From NCBI GenBank assembly GCA_019114585.1, contig DXFE01000007.1, positions 1-47,898 on the forward strand: DNA of 47,898 nucleotides, given 5' to 3'. Shown one piece after another: positions 23,421 through 31,584 of this stretch; the stretch's first letter is position 1; the number at the start of each line of letters is the position of its first letter. This DNA is from Gemmiger_A avium (GTDB lineage Bacteria > Bacillota > Clostridia > Oscillospirales > Ruminococcaceae). The notes under the pieces are model-generated. The model was not told the DNA's origin. It made no database searches and saw nothing but the letters and a program-made list of their open reading frames with translations. A program made the position numbers and the translations under genes.

Positions 23421-23990
23421 ATGTTTCAATTTTTCTGGACCCGTTCCGCATCCCTCTGGGTCGCCGCACTGTATGTTCTGATGGGCGTTCTGCTCTTCCT
23501 CTTCCCCATTGCCAGCAGCACCCTGTTTGTACAGGCACTGGCCGCCGGCGCCGCTGTATACGGCGCAAGCCACCTGATCCGGTACACTCAAAGCCGTAAA
23601 ACCGGGCAGAGCAACCCGGGGGATCTGTTCCTGACCGTTCTGCCCGCCGCCTTCGCCGTTTTTGCCCTGATCTGGCCCGAAGCCGTTCTGTCGGTGCTGC
23701 CGCTGGTGCTGGGCTCCCTGCTTCTTATTGACGGCATCGGAAAACTGCCCCTGGCCATCGCGGCTCTCCGCGAACAATACCCCGGCATGATCCCGCTGGC
23801 AATTTCCTCTGTTCTTCCGATCATCCTGGGCACCGTAATCGTAATCAATCCGTTTGCCACAGTTCGTGTGGTGGTAATGGTATTCGGCGCCGCGCTCATC
23901 GCGGATGGCGCCAGCGACCTGGCCACCGTAATCCTGGAAAAACGTGCCGTTCGCCCGGCCCCTGTCCCGCCCAGCTCTCACCCCCTGTAA
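23421..23990 (+). CDS. DUF308 (HdeD-like) membrane protein
   Basis: A 189-residue protein with six helices: SLWVAALYVLMGVLLFLFPIA opens the first hairpin, and LAISSVLPIILGTVIVINP opens the last. The C-terminus is a short Pro-rich cytoplasmic tail. It belongs to the same family as the protein at 21843 but is clearly diverged, so this is not a recent duplication. ATG 23421 has AAGGAGG 6 bases before it. It is the first gene of an operon with desulfoferrodoxin (40-base gap) and a CmpB-like protein. Its promoter closely resembles that of ohyA. Confidence 0.88.
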   Translation: MFQFFWTRSASLWVAALYVLMGVLLFLFPIASSTLFVQALAAGAAVYGASHLIRYTQSRKTGQSNPGDLFLTVLPAAFAVFALIWPEAVLSVLPLVLGSLLLIDGIGKLPLAIAALREQYPGMIPLAISSVLPIILGTVIVINPFATVRVVVMVFGAALIADGASDLATVILEKRAVRPAPVPPSSHPL

Positions 23991-24030
23991 AGCTGATTCC
24001 GTACGAATCAGAGAAAATGGAGAACCAATT

Positions 24031-24405
24031 ATGAAATTCTATCAATGCGCTCATTGCGGCAACCTGGCCGTGAAACTGCACGACTCCGGCGTATCCATGG
24101 TATGCTGCGGCCACCCCATGCAGGAGGTTACTCCCGGCATGGTGGAGGCCTCCACCGAAAAGCACCTGCCGCTGGCAACCCGCAATGGCGCTGAGGCCCA
24201 TGTACAGGTGGGGCTGGAGTCCCATCCCATGAGCCACAAGCACCACATCCGCTGGATCCTGCTGGAGACCGACCGGGGCGTGGCCATCCGGTTCCTGCCG
24301 CCTGAGGGGGGACCGGCCGCCACCTTTCCCCTGGCGGAAGAAGAAGTTCTGACCGCCGTATACGCCGACTGCAACCTGCACGGGTTGTGGGAAACCCCGC
24401 TTTAA
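24031..24405 (+). CDS. dfx: Desulfoferrodoxin (superoxide reductase)
   Basis: A 124-residue two-iron superoxide reductase that reduces superoxide to peroxide without making oxygen, typical of strict anaerobes. The N-terminal desulforedoxin-type centre is C6-x2-C9 and C25-C26 (FYQCAHCG ... MVCCGHPM). The catalytic centre has the histidines of EKHLP and HPMSHKHHIRW and ends in CNLHGLW, which provides the Cys and last His ligands. ATG 24031 is preferred, since upstream in-frame codons precede homology. It sits between a DUF308 protein and a CmpB-like membrane protein. Its co-regulation with oleate hydratase suggests a joint envelope/oxidative stress response. Confidence 0.95.
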   Translation: MKFYQCAHCGNLAVKLHDSGVSMVCCGHPMQEVTPGMVEASTEKHLPLATRNGAEAHVQVGLESHPMSHKHHIRWILLETDRGVAIRFLPPEGGPAATFPLAEEEVLTAVYADCNLHGLWETPL

Positions 24406-24438
24406 CCGGCACACCGACCACGAAAGAGGGAATGCTCT

Positions 24439-25359
24439 ATGATTCTGCTTGGCTACACCCCCGCGCAATGGGTACTGTTTTTCTTCCTGTATTCCTTCCT
24501 GGGCTGGATCTGGGAATCCAGCTTCGTTTCCATCCGTGAACACCGCTGGGTAAACCGGGGATTCCTGCACGGACCGCTGCTTCCCATCTATGGGTTCGGC
24601 GCCGTGTCCATCCTGCTGTTCACCCTGCCGGTGGCCCAGAATCCCCTGCTGATCTTTCTGATGGGGATGACCGGCGCCACCCTGCTGGAGTACATAACCG
24701 GCTACGCCATGGAACGGATGTTTCATGTACGCTACTGGGACTACAGCATGTATCGCTGGAATCTGAACGGATACATCTGCCTGCCCGCTTCCCTCTGCTG
24801 GGGTGTTTTCTCCCTGGCGATGGTCAAGCTGATTCACCCCCTGCTGGGCGGCTGGACCGCCAGCCTGCCGGAAACGCTTGCCGTTCCCGCCGCGCTGACC
24901 CTGGCCGGGCTTACCACCGCCGACATGTTTGTCTCCCTGCGGGAGGCCGTGGAGATGCGGAGCCTGCTCAGCAGCCTGAGCGAAAGCAAACGCCGGATTG
25001 CCTGGCTGCAGAAGCGGCTGGAGGTGCAGGCGGCATTCGCCCCCAACACCCTGACCCGTGGGGTCGATACGGCCCGGCAGTCCGGCGAGGCGGTAAAATC
25101 CGCCCTGGCCGCCCGGCTGCAGGTTCTGCGGGACCAGCGAAGCCGCCTGCTGCGGACGCTGGACTTCAAGAGTCTGTTATCCTCCGCTCCGGACGCCCCG
25201 GAAACGGCCCGCCTGATTCAGAAAGAGTTTCAGGCCATGCGGGACCGGACCGATCCCATGTTCCGGCGCACGGTGCGGCATCTGCGCCGCAACCCCAGCA
25301 TTGTAAGCAAACGATATGGGGACGCCCTGCAGGATATGGAGCCGCTGCTGGATCCCTGA
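24439..25359 (+). CDS. CmpB-like membrane protein (putative ABC-transporter-permease family)
   Basis: A 306-residue protein. Residues 1-175 are five or so helices with the family signature: FFFLYSFLGWIWESSF, NRGFLHGPLLPIYGFGA, LLEYITGYAMERMFHVRYWDYS and NGYICLPASLCWG. Residues about 180-306 form a charged, largely helical cytoplasmic domain. The family name 'ABC transporter permease' is historical; these proteins lack permease motifs and their function is unknown. The gene follows desulfoferrodoxin by 33 bases in the same operon. A second, doubled member of the family lies at 44930. No convincing terminator follows; only a GC-rich inverted repeat at about 25371-25387 without a T run. Confidence 0.85.
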   Translation: MILLGYTPAQWVLFFFLYSFLGWIWESSFVSIREHRWVNRGFLHGPLLPIYGFGAVSILLFTLPVAQNPLLIFLMGMTGATLLEYITGYAMERMFHVRYWDYSMYRWNLNGYICLPASLCWGVFSLAMVKLIHPLLGGWTASLPETLAVPAALTLAGLTTADMFVSLREAVEMRSLLSSLSESKRRIAWLQKRLEVQAAFAPNTLTRGVDTARQSGEAVKSALAARLQVLRDQRSRLLRTLDFKSLLSSAPDAPETARLIQKEFQAMRDRTDPMFRRTVRHLRRNPSIVSKRYGDALQDMEPLLDP

Positions 25360-25472
25360 AAACGCGCCCTGCGGCCGCCCTGGCCGCGGGGCTGATTTGA
25401 GCCATTTTTCCATTCATCATACGCCAAAACGCCCCGCATGACCGGTCCCCGTGAAAGGATGTGCGCCGAAAC

Positions 25473-27542
25473 ATGAACTTCTTTACTACTCCGGCCCACC
25501 GGACCGCCCCCCACACCGCGTACCGTGCCGCCGGTCTGCTGGCGGCAGGAATGCTGGCCCTGGGGCTGCTGACCGTTCCGGTCCGGGCCGAACAGCCGGA
25601 CAGCGAATCCGTCAGCGTATCCGCCGCCAGTGAGGCGGATGGTATTGCGCTGGACGCTGCCGCCTTCCCCGACCCGGCATTTCTGGCTTATGTTCACATA
25701 TACGACACCGATGGAAACGGATTTCTCTCCGAAGCGGAGTGCGCGGCGGTAACCAAAATGGATATCCGGAACAAGGACATCCACTCGCTGGAGGGAATCG
25801 GCTGCTTTGTCAATCTCACCTCTCTCAACTGCATCGGCAACGCGCTGACCGATCTGCCTCTGGCCCATCTCTCCCAGCTGACCAATCTGCTGTGCAACGA
25901 GAACAACCTGACCGTGCTGGATCTGTCCCAGACGCCCGCCCTGGAAGCGCTGCACTGCCACGACAACCGGCTGGCGGCACTGGACGTCTCCTCGCTGCCC
26001 CATCTGCGGGAACTGGCCTGCGGTGACAACCAGTTCACATCCCTGGATGTATCCCAGAACAAAGAGCTGGCCTACCTGCTCTATATGGGCGGGCCATTGC
26101 AGACGCTGACCCTGGGCGGCAACGATGCGCTGCTGGATCTCTGGTGCTCCTACTCGCTGGTAAGCGAGCTGGATCTGGCCCTGGCCCCCAACCTGCAGAT
26201 TCTGGGCATCGAACGCAGCGACCTGACCTTTCTGGATCTGAGCGGCAATCCCAACCTCACCGATGTGATGGCGGCGGACAACCAGCTGCTGGCCATCAGA
26301 CTGGGCAGCGCCGCCCCCACCCTGGATCTGGCGGCCCAGCGGCCGGTGGATATCCAGATCGGTGCGGAGGAAACCAGCTACGACCTGACCCGTCTGGGTC
26401 TGCCGCTGGATCCCGCCCACATTTCCGACGTGACCGGCGCAGAGCTTTCCGGCACGGTACTGACCGGCCTTTCCGACGGGAGTGTGGTGACCTACCGGTA
26501 CACCGATGGTTCGGCTATGGTGGAAGCCACCCTGCGGTTTCAGGTGAGCAACGCCTGGCTGGAGCCGCTGACCATGGAAGACTGGACCTACGGCGAGGCC
26601 GCGCACCTGCCCCATGCGGATGCCCAATACGGGCAGCCGGTGTACACCTACAGCACCTCGGCTGACGGGGAGTTCACCTCGCAGATGCCCACCGAAGCCG
26701 GCACCTGGTATGTGCGGGCCAGCGTGGCCCCGGTGGATGGCCATGCCGGGCTGGTGGCAGTAAAGGAATTTCACATTCTGAAAGCCCAGCCTGACTACTC
26801 CCTGCCCACCGGCCTGACCGCCGTATACGGCAGCAAACTGGAATCGGTAACGCCGGGCAGCGGCTTTGTATGGACGACCCCCGATCAGATGGTGGGGAAC
26901 GTGGGCGTAAACTACTTTGCGGCACGGTTTGTGCCGGCCGACACCGACAACTACAATACCGTGGAGGGCCTTTCCATCCCGGTACAGGTCACACCGAAGC
27001 CCGCGTCCCAGCTGTGGGTATCCCCGGTAAGCAGTGCACAGGAGGAAGCCGCCCTGACGGTAAAGGACGGGGAAATCATTCTGCAAAAGGGTACCGACTA
27101 CACCGTGAACCGCCGGTCGGAAAACGGACAGGTCACCCTGACCCTGCTGTTCCAGGGCAACTACACCGGCACCGTGCTGCGCAGCTACTCTGTTGTGGCC
27201 CCGCCGGTTCCTGCCCCTTCGCCCTCTCCCGCCCCTGTGCCGGCGCCCACACCGGCGCCTACACCCCTGCCGACAGCACCGCCGGCAACCCCGGTTCCCA
27301 GCCATGGCGCCGGCAGCACCGCCACCCCTGCGCCCAGCCCTTCACCCACGCCAGAGTCCTCCGCCACGGCCCAGCCAAGCCCGACGGCACCGGCCTCTAC
27401 CCCCTCCCCGTCTGATTCCCCTACCGACGAGGGAGAAAGCCCCTCATTCCGGGACGGCTTCCGTACACTGGTGCTCTTCCTCGTGGTTGTGCTGATCCTG
27501 GCGACAATTCTGGCCTCGCTGCGGGATTCTTCTAAAGACTGA
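25473..27542 (+). CDS. Membrane-anchored leucine-rich-repeat surface protein
   Basis: A 689-residue exported protein. A signal peptide covers about 1-43 (LLAAGMLALGLLTVPVRA). An EF-hand/dockerin-like calcium loop follows at about 73-84 (DTDGNGFLSEAE). About eight leucine-rich repeats of the LxCxxNxLxxLDLS type span about 95-285, then Ig-like or MBG-like beta modules to about 570. A Pro/Ser/Thr-rich stalk leads to a C-terminal helix (TLVLFLVVVLILATIL) with a short charged tail. There is no LPXTG motif, so it is anchored by the helix. The start is uncertain: ATG 25473 has AAAGGA rather far upstream (about 13 bases), and GTG 25461 is too close to it. Its role is probably adhesion or ligand binding. 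Confidence 0.88.
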   Translation: MNFFTTPAHRTAPHTAYRAAGLLAAGMLALGLLTVPVRAEQPDSESVSVSAASEADGIALDAAAFPDPAFLAYVHIYDTDGNGFLSEAECAAVTKMDIRNKDIHSLEGIGCFVNLTSLNCIGNALTDLPLAHLSQLTNLLCNENNLTVLDLSQTPALEALHCHDNRLAALDVSSLPHLRELACGDNQFTSLDVSQNKELAYLLYMGGPLQTLTLGGNDALLDLWCSYSLVSELDLALAPNLQILGIERSDLTFLDLSGNPNLTDVMAADNQLLAIRLGSAAPTLDLAAQRPVDIQIGAEETSYDLTRLGLPLDPAHISDVTGAELSGTVLTGLSDGSVVTYRYTDGSAMVEATLRFQVSNAWLEPLTMEDWTYGEAAHLPHADAQYGQPVYTYSTSADGEFTSQMPTEAGTWYVRASVAPVDGHAGLVAVKEFHILKAQPDYSLPTGLTAVYGSKLESVTPGSGFVWTTPDQMVGNVGVNYFAARFVPADTDNYNTVEGLSIPVQVTPKPASQLWVSPVSSAQEEAALTVKDGEIILQKGTDYTVNRRSENGQVTLTLLFQGNYTGTVLRSYSVVAPPVPAPSPSPAPVPAPTPAPTPLPTAPPATPVPSHGAGSTATPAPSPSPTPESSATAQPSPTAPASTPSPSDSPTDEGESPSFRDGFRTLVLFLVVVLILATILASLRDSSKD

Positions 27543-27575
27543 TCCCTGCCCCGCAAAAAAATTTTTCAAAGGGAC

Positions 27576-27643
27576 TGTACAAATCCATACCGATGCAGTA
27601 TACTTAGGCCATAGATACCCATACCCCCTATGGGTATCTATGG
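27576..27643 (+). promoter_or_regulatory. Promoter and CsoR operator of the copper operon
   Basis: TGTACA (27576-27581), 17 bases, TATACT (27599-27604). Directly downstream is a perfect 15-bp inverted repeat: CCATAGATACCCATA (27609-27623), 5 bases, TATGGGTATCTATGG (27629-27643). The inner part reads ATACCC-N5-GGGTAT (27621-27637), the typical CsoR operator. Its position over the transcription start fits repression relieved by copper. The ribosome site AAGGAGG follows. Confidence 0.85.
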
Positions 27644-27661
27644 CAATGTAAGGAGGTCCCT

Positions 27662-30268
27662 ATGCAGGAAAAATACAATGTCACCGGCATGACCTGCGCC
27701 GCCTGTTCCGCCCGGGTGGAAAAAAGCGTGTCGGCGCTGCCCGGCGTACAGGCGTGCAGCGTCAACCTGCTGAAGAACAGCATGGTGGTGACCTACGACG
27801 ACAAAACCCTTTCCGGCGGCCAGATCGTAGAGGCGGTGGAAAAAGCCGGATACGGCGCTTCGCCCCAGCGGCCCGCCCGCAGCGCCGCCGCCCCCTCCCC
27901 CGTGGACGAGGCCAAAAAGGAATACCAGGTGATGAAGCGGCGGGTCATCTGGTCCTTTGTGTTCACGGTGCCGCTGTTCTACATTTCCATGGGCCACATG
28001 ATGGGCTGGCCGCTACCCGGGTTCTTCCTGGGCACCGCCAACGCCATGATCTACGCGCTGACTTTGTTTCTGCTGGCACTGCCGGTGGCCATCATCAACA
28101 ACAAATACTTCCGCACCGGGTTCAAGACCCTGCTGCACCGCTCCCCCAACATGGACTCGCTGATTGCGCTGGGCTCCGGCGCGTCGCTGGTCTACGGGGT
28201 GTACGCCCTGTACAAGATTGCCTACGGGCTGGGGCACGGGGAACTGACGATGGTGAACCATTTCACCCACGATCTGTATTTTGAGGGCGCGGGCACCATC
28301 CTGACCCTGATCACCCTGGGTAAGTTCCTGGAGGCGCGGGCCAAGGGCCGCACCTCCGACGCTATCAACAAGCTGCTGAATCTGGCCCCGAAAAAGGCTA
28401 CGGTGGTGCGCGGCGGCGTGGAGATGGTGATCCCCGCCGAAGAGGTGGAAAAGGGCGATCTGCTTATCGTCAAGGCCGGGGAATCCATCCCGGTGGACGG
28501 CGTGCTACTGGAGGGCACCGGCTCGGTGGATGAGAGCGCCATTACCGGCGAATCGATCCCGGTAGACAAGCAGCCCGGCGACAAGGTGATCGGCGCCACC
28601 ATCAACCAGAGCGGCTATTTCCGGATGCGGGCCGACAAGGTGGGCGACGAAACCGCCCTGGCCCAGATCATCCGGCTGGTGGACGAAGCCACCAGTTCCA
28701 AGGCCCCCATCGCCAAGCTGGCAGACCGGGTGGCCGGGGTGTTTGTGCCCATTGTGATCGGCATCGCGCTGGTTTCCATGATCGTGTGGCTGCTGGTGGG
28801 CGCCAGCTTTGAGTTTGCCCTGACCATCGCCGTATCGGTGCTGGTGGTTTCCTGCCCCTGCGCGCTGGGTCTGGCCACCCCCACCGCCATCATGGTGGGC
28901 ACCGGCCGGGGCGCGGCCAACGGCGTGCTGATCAAGTCCGCCGAGGCGCTGGAAACCGCCCACAGCGTAAATGTGGTGGTGCTGGACAAGACCGGCACCA
29001 TCACCCAGGGCAAGCCCGCCGTGACCGATCTGGTCTGTGCCGGGGGCGTGCCCGAACAGCAGCTGCTGCAGACGGCGGCTTCGCTGGAAAAGCTGTCGGA
29101 GCATCCGCTGGCCCGGGCTATTGTGGCCCAGGCCGAAGCCCGGAACACCGAATTTCTGCCGGTGGAACGGTTTGAGCAGATCCCCGGCCAGGGGCTGCGC
29201 GGCGTGATCGGCGGGCAGGTATGCCTGGCGGGCAATCGAAAACTGCTGGCCGCCAACGGGCTGGAGGATCCGGCGCTGGAGGCGCTGCAGAACCGCCTGG
29301 CCGACCAGGGCAAAACGCCCCTGTTCTTTGCCCGGGGCGGGCAGCTGCTGGGCGCGATCGCCGTAGCCGATGTGGTGAAGCCCACCAGCAAGGCCGCTGT
29401 GGAGGAGCTGCAGGCCATGGGCATTGAAGTGGTGATGCTGACCGGCGACCACAGCCGCACCGCCGAGGCCATCCGCCGTCAGGTGGGTGTGGACCGGGTG
29501 GTGGCCGAGGTACTGCCCGAGGATAAGGAGCGGGAGATCCGCCGCCTGCAGCAGGAGGGCCGCAAGGTGGCCATGGTGGGCGACGGCATCAACGACGCCC
29601 CCGCCCTGGCCCGGGCGGACGTGGGTATCGCCATCGGGGCGGGTACCGACGTGGCCATGGAATCCGCCGATATCGTACTGATGAAAAACGATCTGCTGGA
29701 TGTGGCCGGCGCCATCGAACTGAGCAAGGCCACCATCCGCAACATCAAGGAAAACCTGTTCTGGGCGTTTTTCTACAATATCATCGGCATTCCTATCGCC
29801 GCCGGGTGCTGGTACGCCGCCTTCGGGCTGAAGATGAACCCCATGGTGGCCGCGCTGGCGATGAGTTTCAGCTCGGTGTTTGTGGTCTCCAACGCGCTGC
29901 GGCTGCGGTTCTTCAAGCCGCGCCGCCGCCCGGTGGAGGAAACCGCCGCCCCGGCCGCCCCTGTCTGTGTCGTTTCTGACGCTTCCCTGCCCGGGGAGCG
30001 GATTCTGGAACAAACCCAAGCCAACCAAACGAATGGAGGTATTTGCATGAAACGGGAACTGAAAATCGAGGGTATGATGTGCCCCAACTGCGTCAAGCAT
30101 GTGACCCGCGCCCTGGAGGGTGTGGCCGGTGTGACCGGCGTGGAGGTCAGCCTGGAGGACAAGCGGGCGGTTGTGACCGCCGGCAGCGAGGTGGCCGACG
30201 AAACGCTGAAAGCCGCCGTGACCGACGCCGGCTACGAAGTGACCGGCCTGCAGGCCTATGAAGGCTGA
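27662..30268 (+). CDS. copA: Copper-exporting P1B ATPase with C-terminally fused CopZ domain
   Basis: An 868-residue copper pump. An N-terminal metal-binding domain with GMTCAAC (C12, C15) is followed by membrane helices, the transport motif C398-P399-C400 in SCPCALGLATP, the phosphorylation site D442 in DKTGTIT, and the hinge GDGINDAP at 640-647. After the last helices (to about 760) a linker leads to a second metal-binding domain at 796-868 with GMMCPNC (C807, C810). Normal clostridial CopA ends before this, and CopZ is a separate gene. Here no stop codon intervenes, but a ribosome site and ATG remain at 30035-30049. The gene overlaps csoR by 11 bases. Confidence 0.95.
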   Translation: MQEKYNVTGMTCAACSARVEKSVSALPGVQACSVNLLKNSMVVTYDDKTLSGGQIVEAVEKAGYGASPQRPARSAAAPSPVDEAKKEYQVMKRRVIWSFVFTVPLFYISMGHMMGWPLPGFFLGTANAMIYALTLFLLALPVAIINNKYFRTGFKTLLHRSPNMDSLIALGSGASLVYGVYALYKIAYGLGHGELTMVNHFTHDLYFEGAGTILTLITLGKFLEARAKGRTSDAINKLLNLAPKKATVVRGGVEMVIPAEEVEKGDLLIVKAGESIPVDGVLLEGTGSVDESAITGESIPVDKQPGDKVIGATINQSGYFRMRADKVGDETALAQIIRLVDEATSSKAPIAKLADRVAGVFVPIVIGIALVSMIVWLLVGASFEFALTIAVSVLVVSCPCALGLATPTAIMVGTGRGAANGVLIKSAEALETAHSVNVVVLDKTGTITQGKPAVTDLVCAGGVPEQQLLQTAASLEKLSEHPLARAIVAQAEARNTEFLPVERFEQIPGQGLRGVIGGQVCLAGNRKLLAANGLEDPALEALQNRLADQGKTPLFFARGGQLLGAIAVADVVKPTSKAAVEELQAMGIEVVMLTGDHSRTAEAIRRQVGVDRVVAEVLPEDKEREIRRLQQEGRKVAMVGDGINDAPALARADVGIAIGAGTDVAMESADIVLMKNDLLDVAGAIELSKATIRNIKENLFWAFFYNIIGIPIAAGCWYAAFGLKMNPMVAALAMSFSSVFVVSNALRLRFFKPRRRPVEETAAPAAPVCVVSDASLPGERILEQTQANQTNGGICMKRELKIEGMMCPNCVKHVTRALEGVAGVTGVEVSLEDKRAVVTAGSEVADETLKAAVTDAGYEVTGLQAYEG
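30047..30268 (+). CDS. copZ: Probable internal start: free CopZ copper chaperone
   Basis: Within copA, GGAGG (30035-30039) stands 7 bases before ATG 30047, in the same frame. It would give a 73-residue HMA-domain protein (MKRELKIEGMMCPNC...), exactly the size of a normal CopZ chaperone. That strongly suggests an ancestral copA-copZ pair whose intergenic stop was lost while the initiation signal was kept. Both the fused and the free form may be made. E. coli makes a free chaperone from copA by frameshifting; here the mechanism would be internal initiation. Translation from this start is inferred, not shown. Confidence 0.6.
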   Translation: MKRELKIEGMMCPNCVKHVTRALEGVAGVTGVEVSLEDKRAVVTAGSEVADETLKAAVTDAGYEVTGLQAYEG

Positions 30269-30521
30269 TAAGGAAAAGGTTACCCGCTCGCTCAAAATCG
30301 CCCGCGGCCAGCTGGACGGCGTGTTGCGCATGATCGAGGAAGACCGGTACTGTGTGGACATCTCCAACCAGCTGCTGGCCACCCAGGCGCTGCTGAAACG
30401 GGTGAATCAGGAGATCCTGCGCGCCCACATCCGCGGCTGCGTGCGGGACGCGCTGCAGACCGACGAGCCCAATCCCAAACTGGAAGAGGCTTTGCAGCTG
30501 CTGGAAAAGCTGGTTACCTGA
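30258..30521 (+). CDS. csoR: CsoR-type copper-sensing repressor
   Basis: An 87-residue all-helical DUF156 repressor. The Cu(I) ligands of the family are present as C32, H57 and C61 (RYCVDI, AHIRGC), which distinguishes it from formaldehyde-sensing FrmR and nickel-sensing RcnR. Apo-CsoR would bind the 27609-27643 operator and release it on binding Cu(I). The ATG lies 11 bases inside the end of copA, so repressor and pump are translationally coupled. A terminator shared with the convergent LysR gene ends the operon. Confidence 0.94.
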   Translation: MKADKEKVTRSLKIARGQLDGVLRMIEEDRYCVDISNQLLATQALLKRVNQEILRAHIRGCVRDALQTDEPNPKLEEALQLLEKLVT

Positions 30522-30532
30522 AACCGACAAGC

Positions 30533-30563
30533 AAAAGGAGCATCCCGCCGGGGTGCTCCTTTT
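30533..30563. terminator. Bidirectional terminator between csoR and the LysR gene
   Basis: 14-bp stem with one G-T pair (30533-30546 with 30550-30563), AAAA on one side and TTTT on the other. Confidence 0.8.
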
Positions 30564-30566
30564 GGT

Positions 30567-31451
30567 TTATTCGGTGCGCTGCAGCTCGTCCAGAAAGCGC
30601 TGCACGGCGGCGGAGGGGGATTTGGCGTACATCAGCCCGTAGGGAATGGGATGGTGCCACGCCGCCGGGATGGTGACCAGCAGCGGATGCACCGAGCGCC
30701 AGCAGTCCGGTGTGACCAATACGTTGCCGCTTTCGGCGCAGCGGTTGAACACCTCCATGTCGTAGAACTGGGCGGTGTCCTCAATCTGCACGCCCGGCCA
30801 GCGTTCCACCTCGGCGCGCAGGGCGTCCACCACCGGGGAGTCCCCTTTCTGCACCATCATCAGAGTTTGTCCCCGCAGATCGTCGGGGGTCAGCCGGGTT
30901 TTGCCCGCCAGCGGATGGTCCCGGGATACGGCACAGACGTGCTCGCACTGTCCCAGCGGGTAAAAACAGCACCGGTCCATCCAGCGGCGGGAATCGCAGA
31001 CCCCCACCAGAAAGTCCAGCTCCTGCCCCAGCGAGGCGATCACCGACAGAATGTCCTGGTGGTCATCCTCCACCGGCACGATCCGCACACCCCCGCCGGG
31101 GAAGGCGCCGCGCACCCGGTCCCACAGAGGCATAAAGGGCTCGCAGGGGTTCAGGATGGAGCTGCCCACCCGGAAGATAGTGCCGGCGGGCTCCCCGGCG
31201 GCACGGGCTTTCTTCACCGCCTGTTCCGCCGCCCGGGCCAGGGCACGACCCTCCCGCTGGATCACCTGCCCCGCCGCGGTAAGCCGCACCCCCTGGTTGG
31301 TGCGCTCCAGCAGCGACAGGCCCAGCCGCTTTTCCAAGGCATTGACCTGCTTCATCACCGAGGGCGCGGACCGGTACAGCTGTTTGGCGGCCCGGTTGAA
31401 GCTGCCGCATTCCGCCACACAGAGAAAGGTAAGAAGATTCGGATCCAGCAT
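30567..31451 (-). CDS. LysR-family transcription regulator
   Basis: A 294-residue LysR regulator. The N-terminal winged helix covers about 1-60 (FLCVAECGSFNRAAKQLYRS, then VNALEKRLGLSLLERTNQGV). The effector-binding domain is about 90-290. GGGAGG lies 6 bases before ATG 31451. It diverges from a carboxymuconolactone-decarboxylase-like gene with 133 bases between them, which is the standard arrangement for a LysR activator and its target. The inducer is not evident. Confidence 0.93.
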   Translation of the reverse strand: MLDPNLLTFLCVAECGSFNRAAKQLYRSAPSVMKQVNALEKRLGLSLLERTNQGVRLTAAGQVIQREGRALARAAEQAVKKARAAGEPAGTIFRVGSSILNPCEPFMPLWDRVRGAFPGGGVRIVPVEDDHQDILSVIASLGQELDFLVGVCDSRRWMDRCCFYPLGQCEHVCAVSRDHPLAGKTRLTPDDLRGQTLMMVQKGDSPVVDALRAEVERWPGVQIEDTAQFYDMEVFNRCAESGNVLVTPDCWRSVHPLLVTIPAAWHHPIPYGLMYAKSPSAAVQRFLDELQRTE

Positions 31452-31479
31452 AGGGCACCTCCCGGATTTGTTTTGCCAT

Positions 31480-31539
31480 TTGGTTAATACGATGTTAGCA
31501 TATTGGTTCTTCCCAAGTCAAGGCGTGGCGCGCTACAAT
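31480..31539 (+). promoter_or_regulatory. Promoter and putative LysR sites of the CMD-like gene
   Basis: TACAAT (31534-31539) is a plausible -10 with no good -35. Upstream are two direct TTGGTT copies (31480-31485 and 31503-31508), 23 bases apart, with AT-rich sequence between them. A weak -35 plus an upstream repeat suggests activation by the divergent LysR protein. Confidence 0.45.
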
Positions 31540-31584
31540 ACAGACAGGAACGCCGCGCAGAAACGGCGGCAAGGAGGCGTTTGT

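Noticed and set aside
30000..30050. Programmed frameshift in copA as in E. coli
   Set aside because: The CopZ part follows in the same frame, so no frameshift is needed; internal initiation is the better reading.
25230..30382. Long minus-strand open frames across the LRR gene and copA
   Set aside because: They are mirror images of well-supported plus-strand genes with clear motifs; the antisense products lack any recognisable domain.
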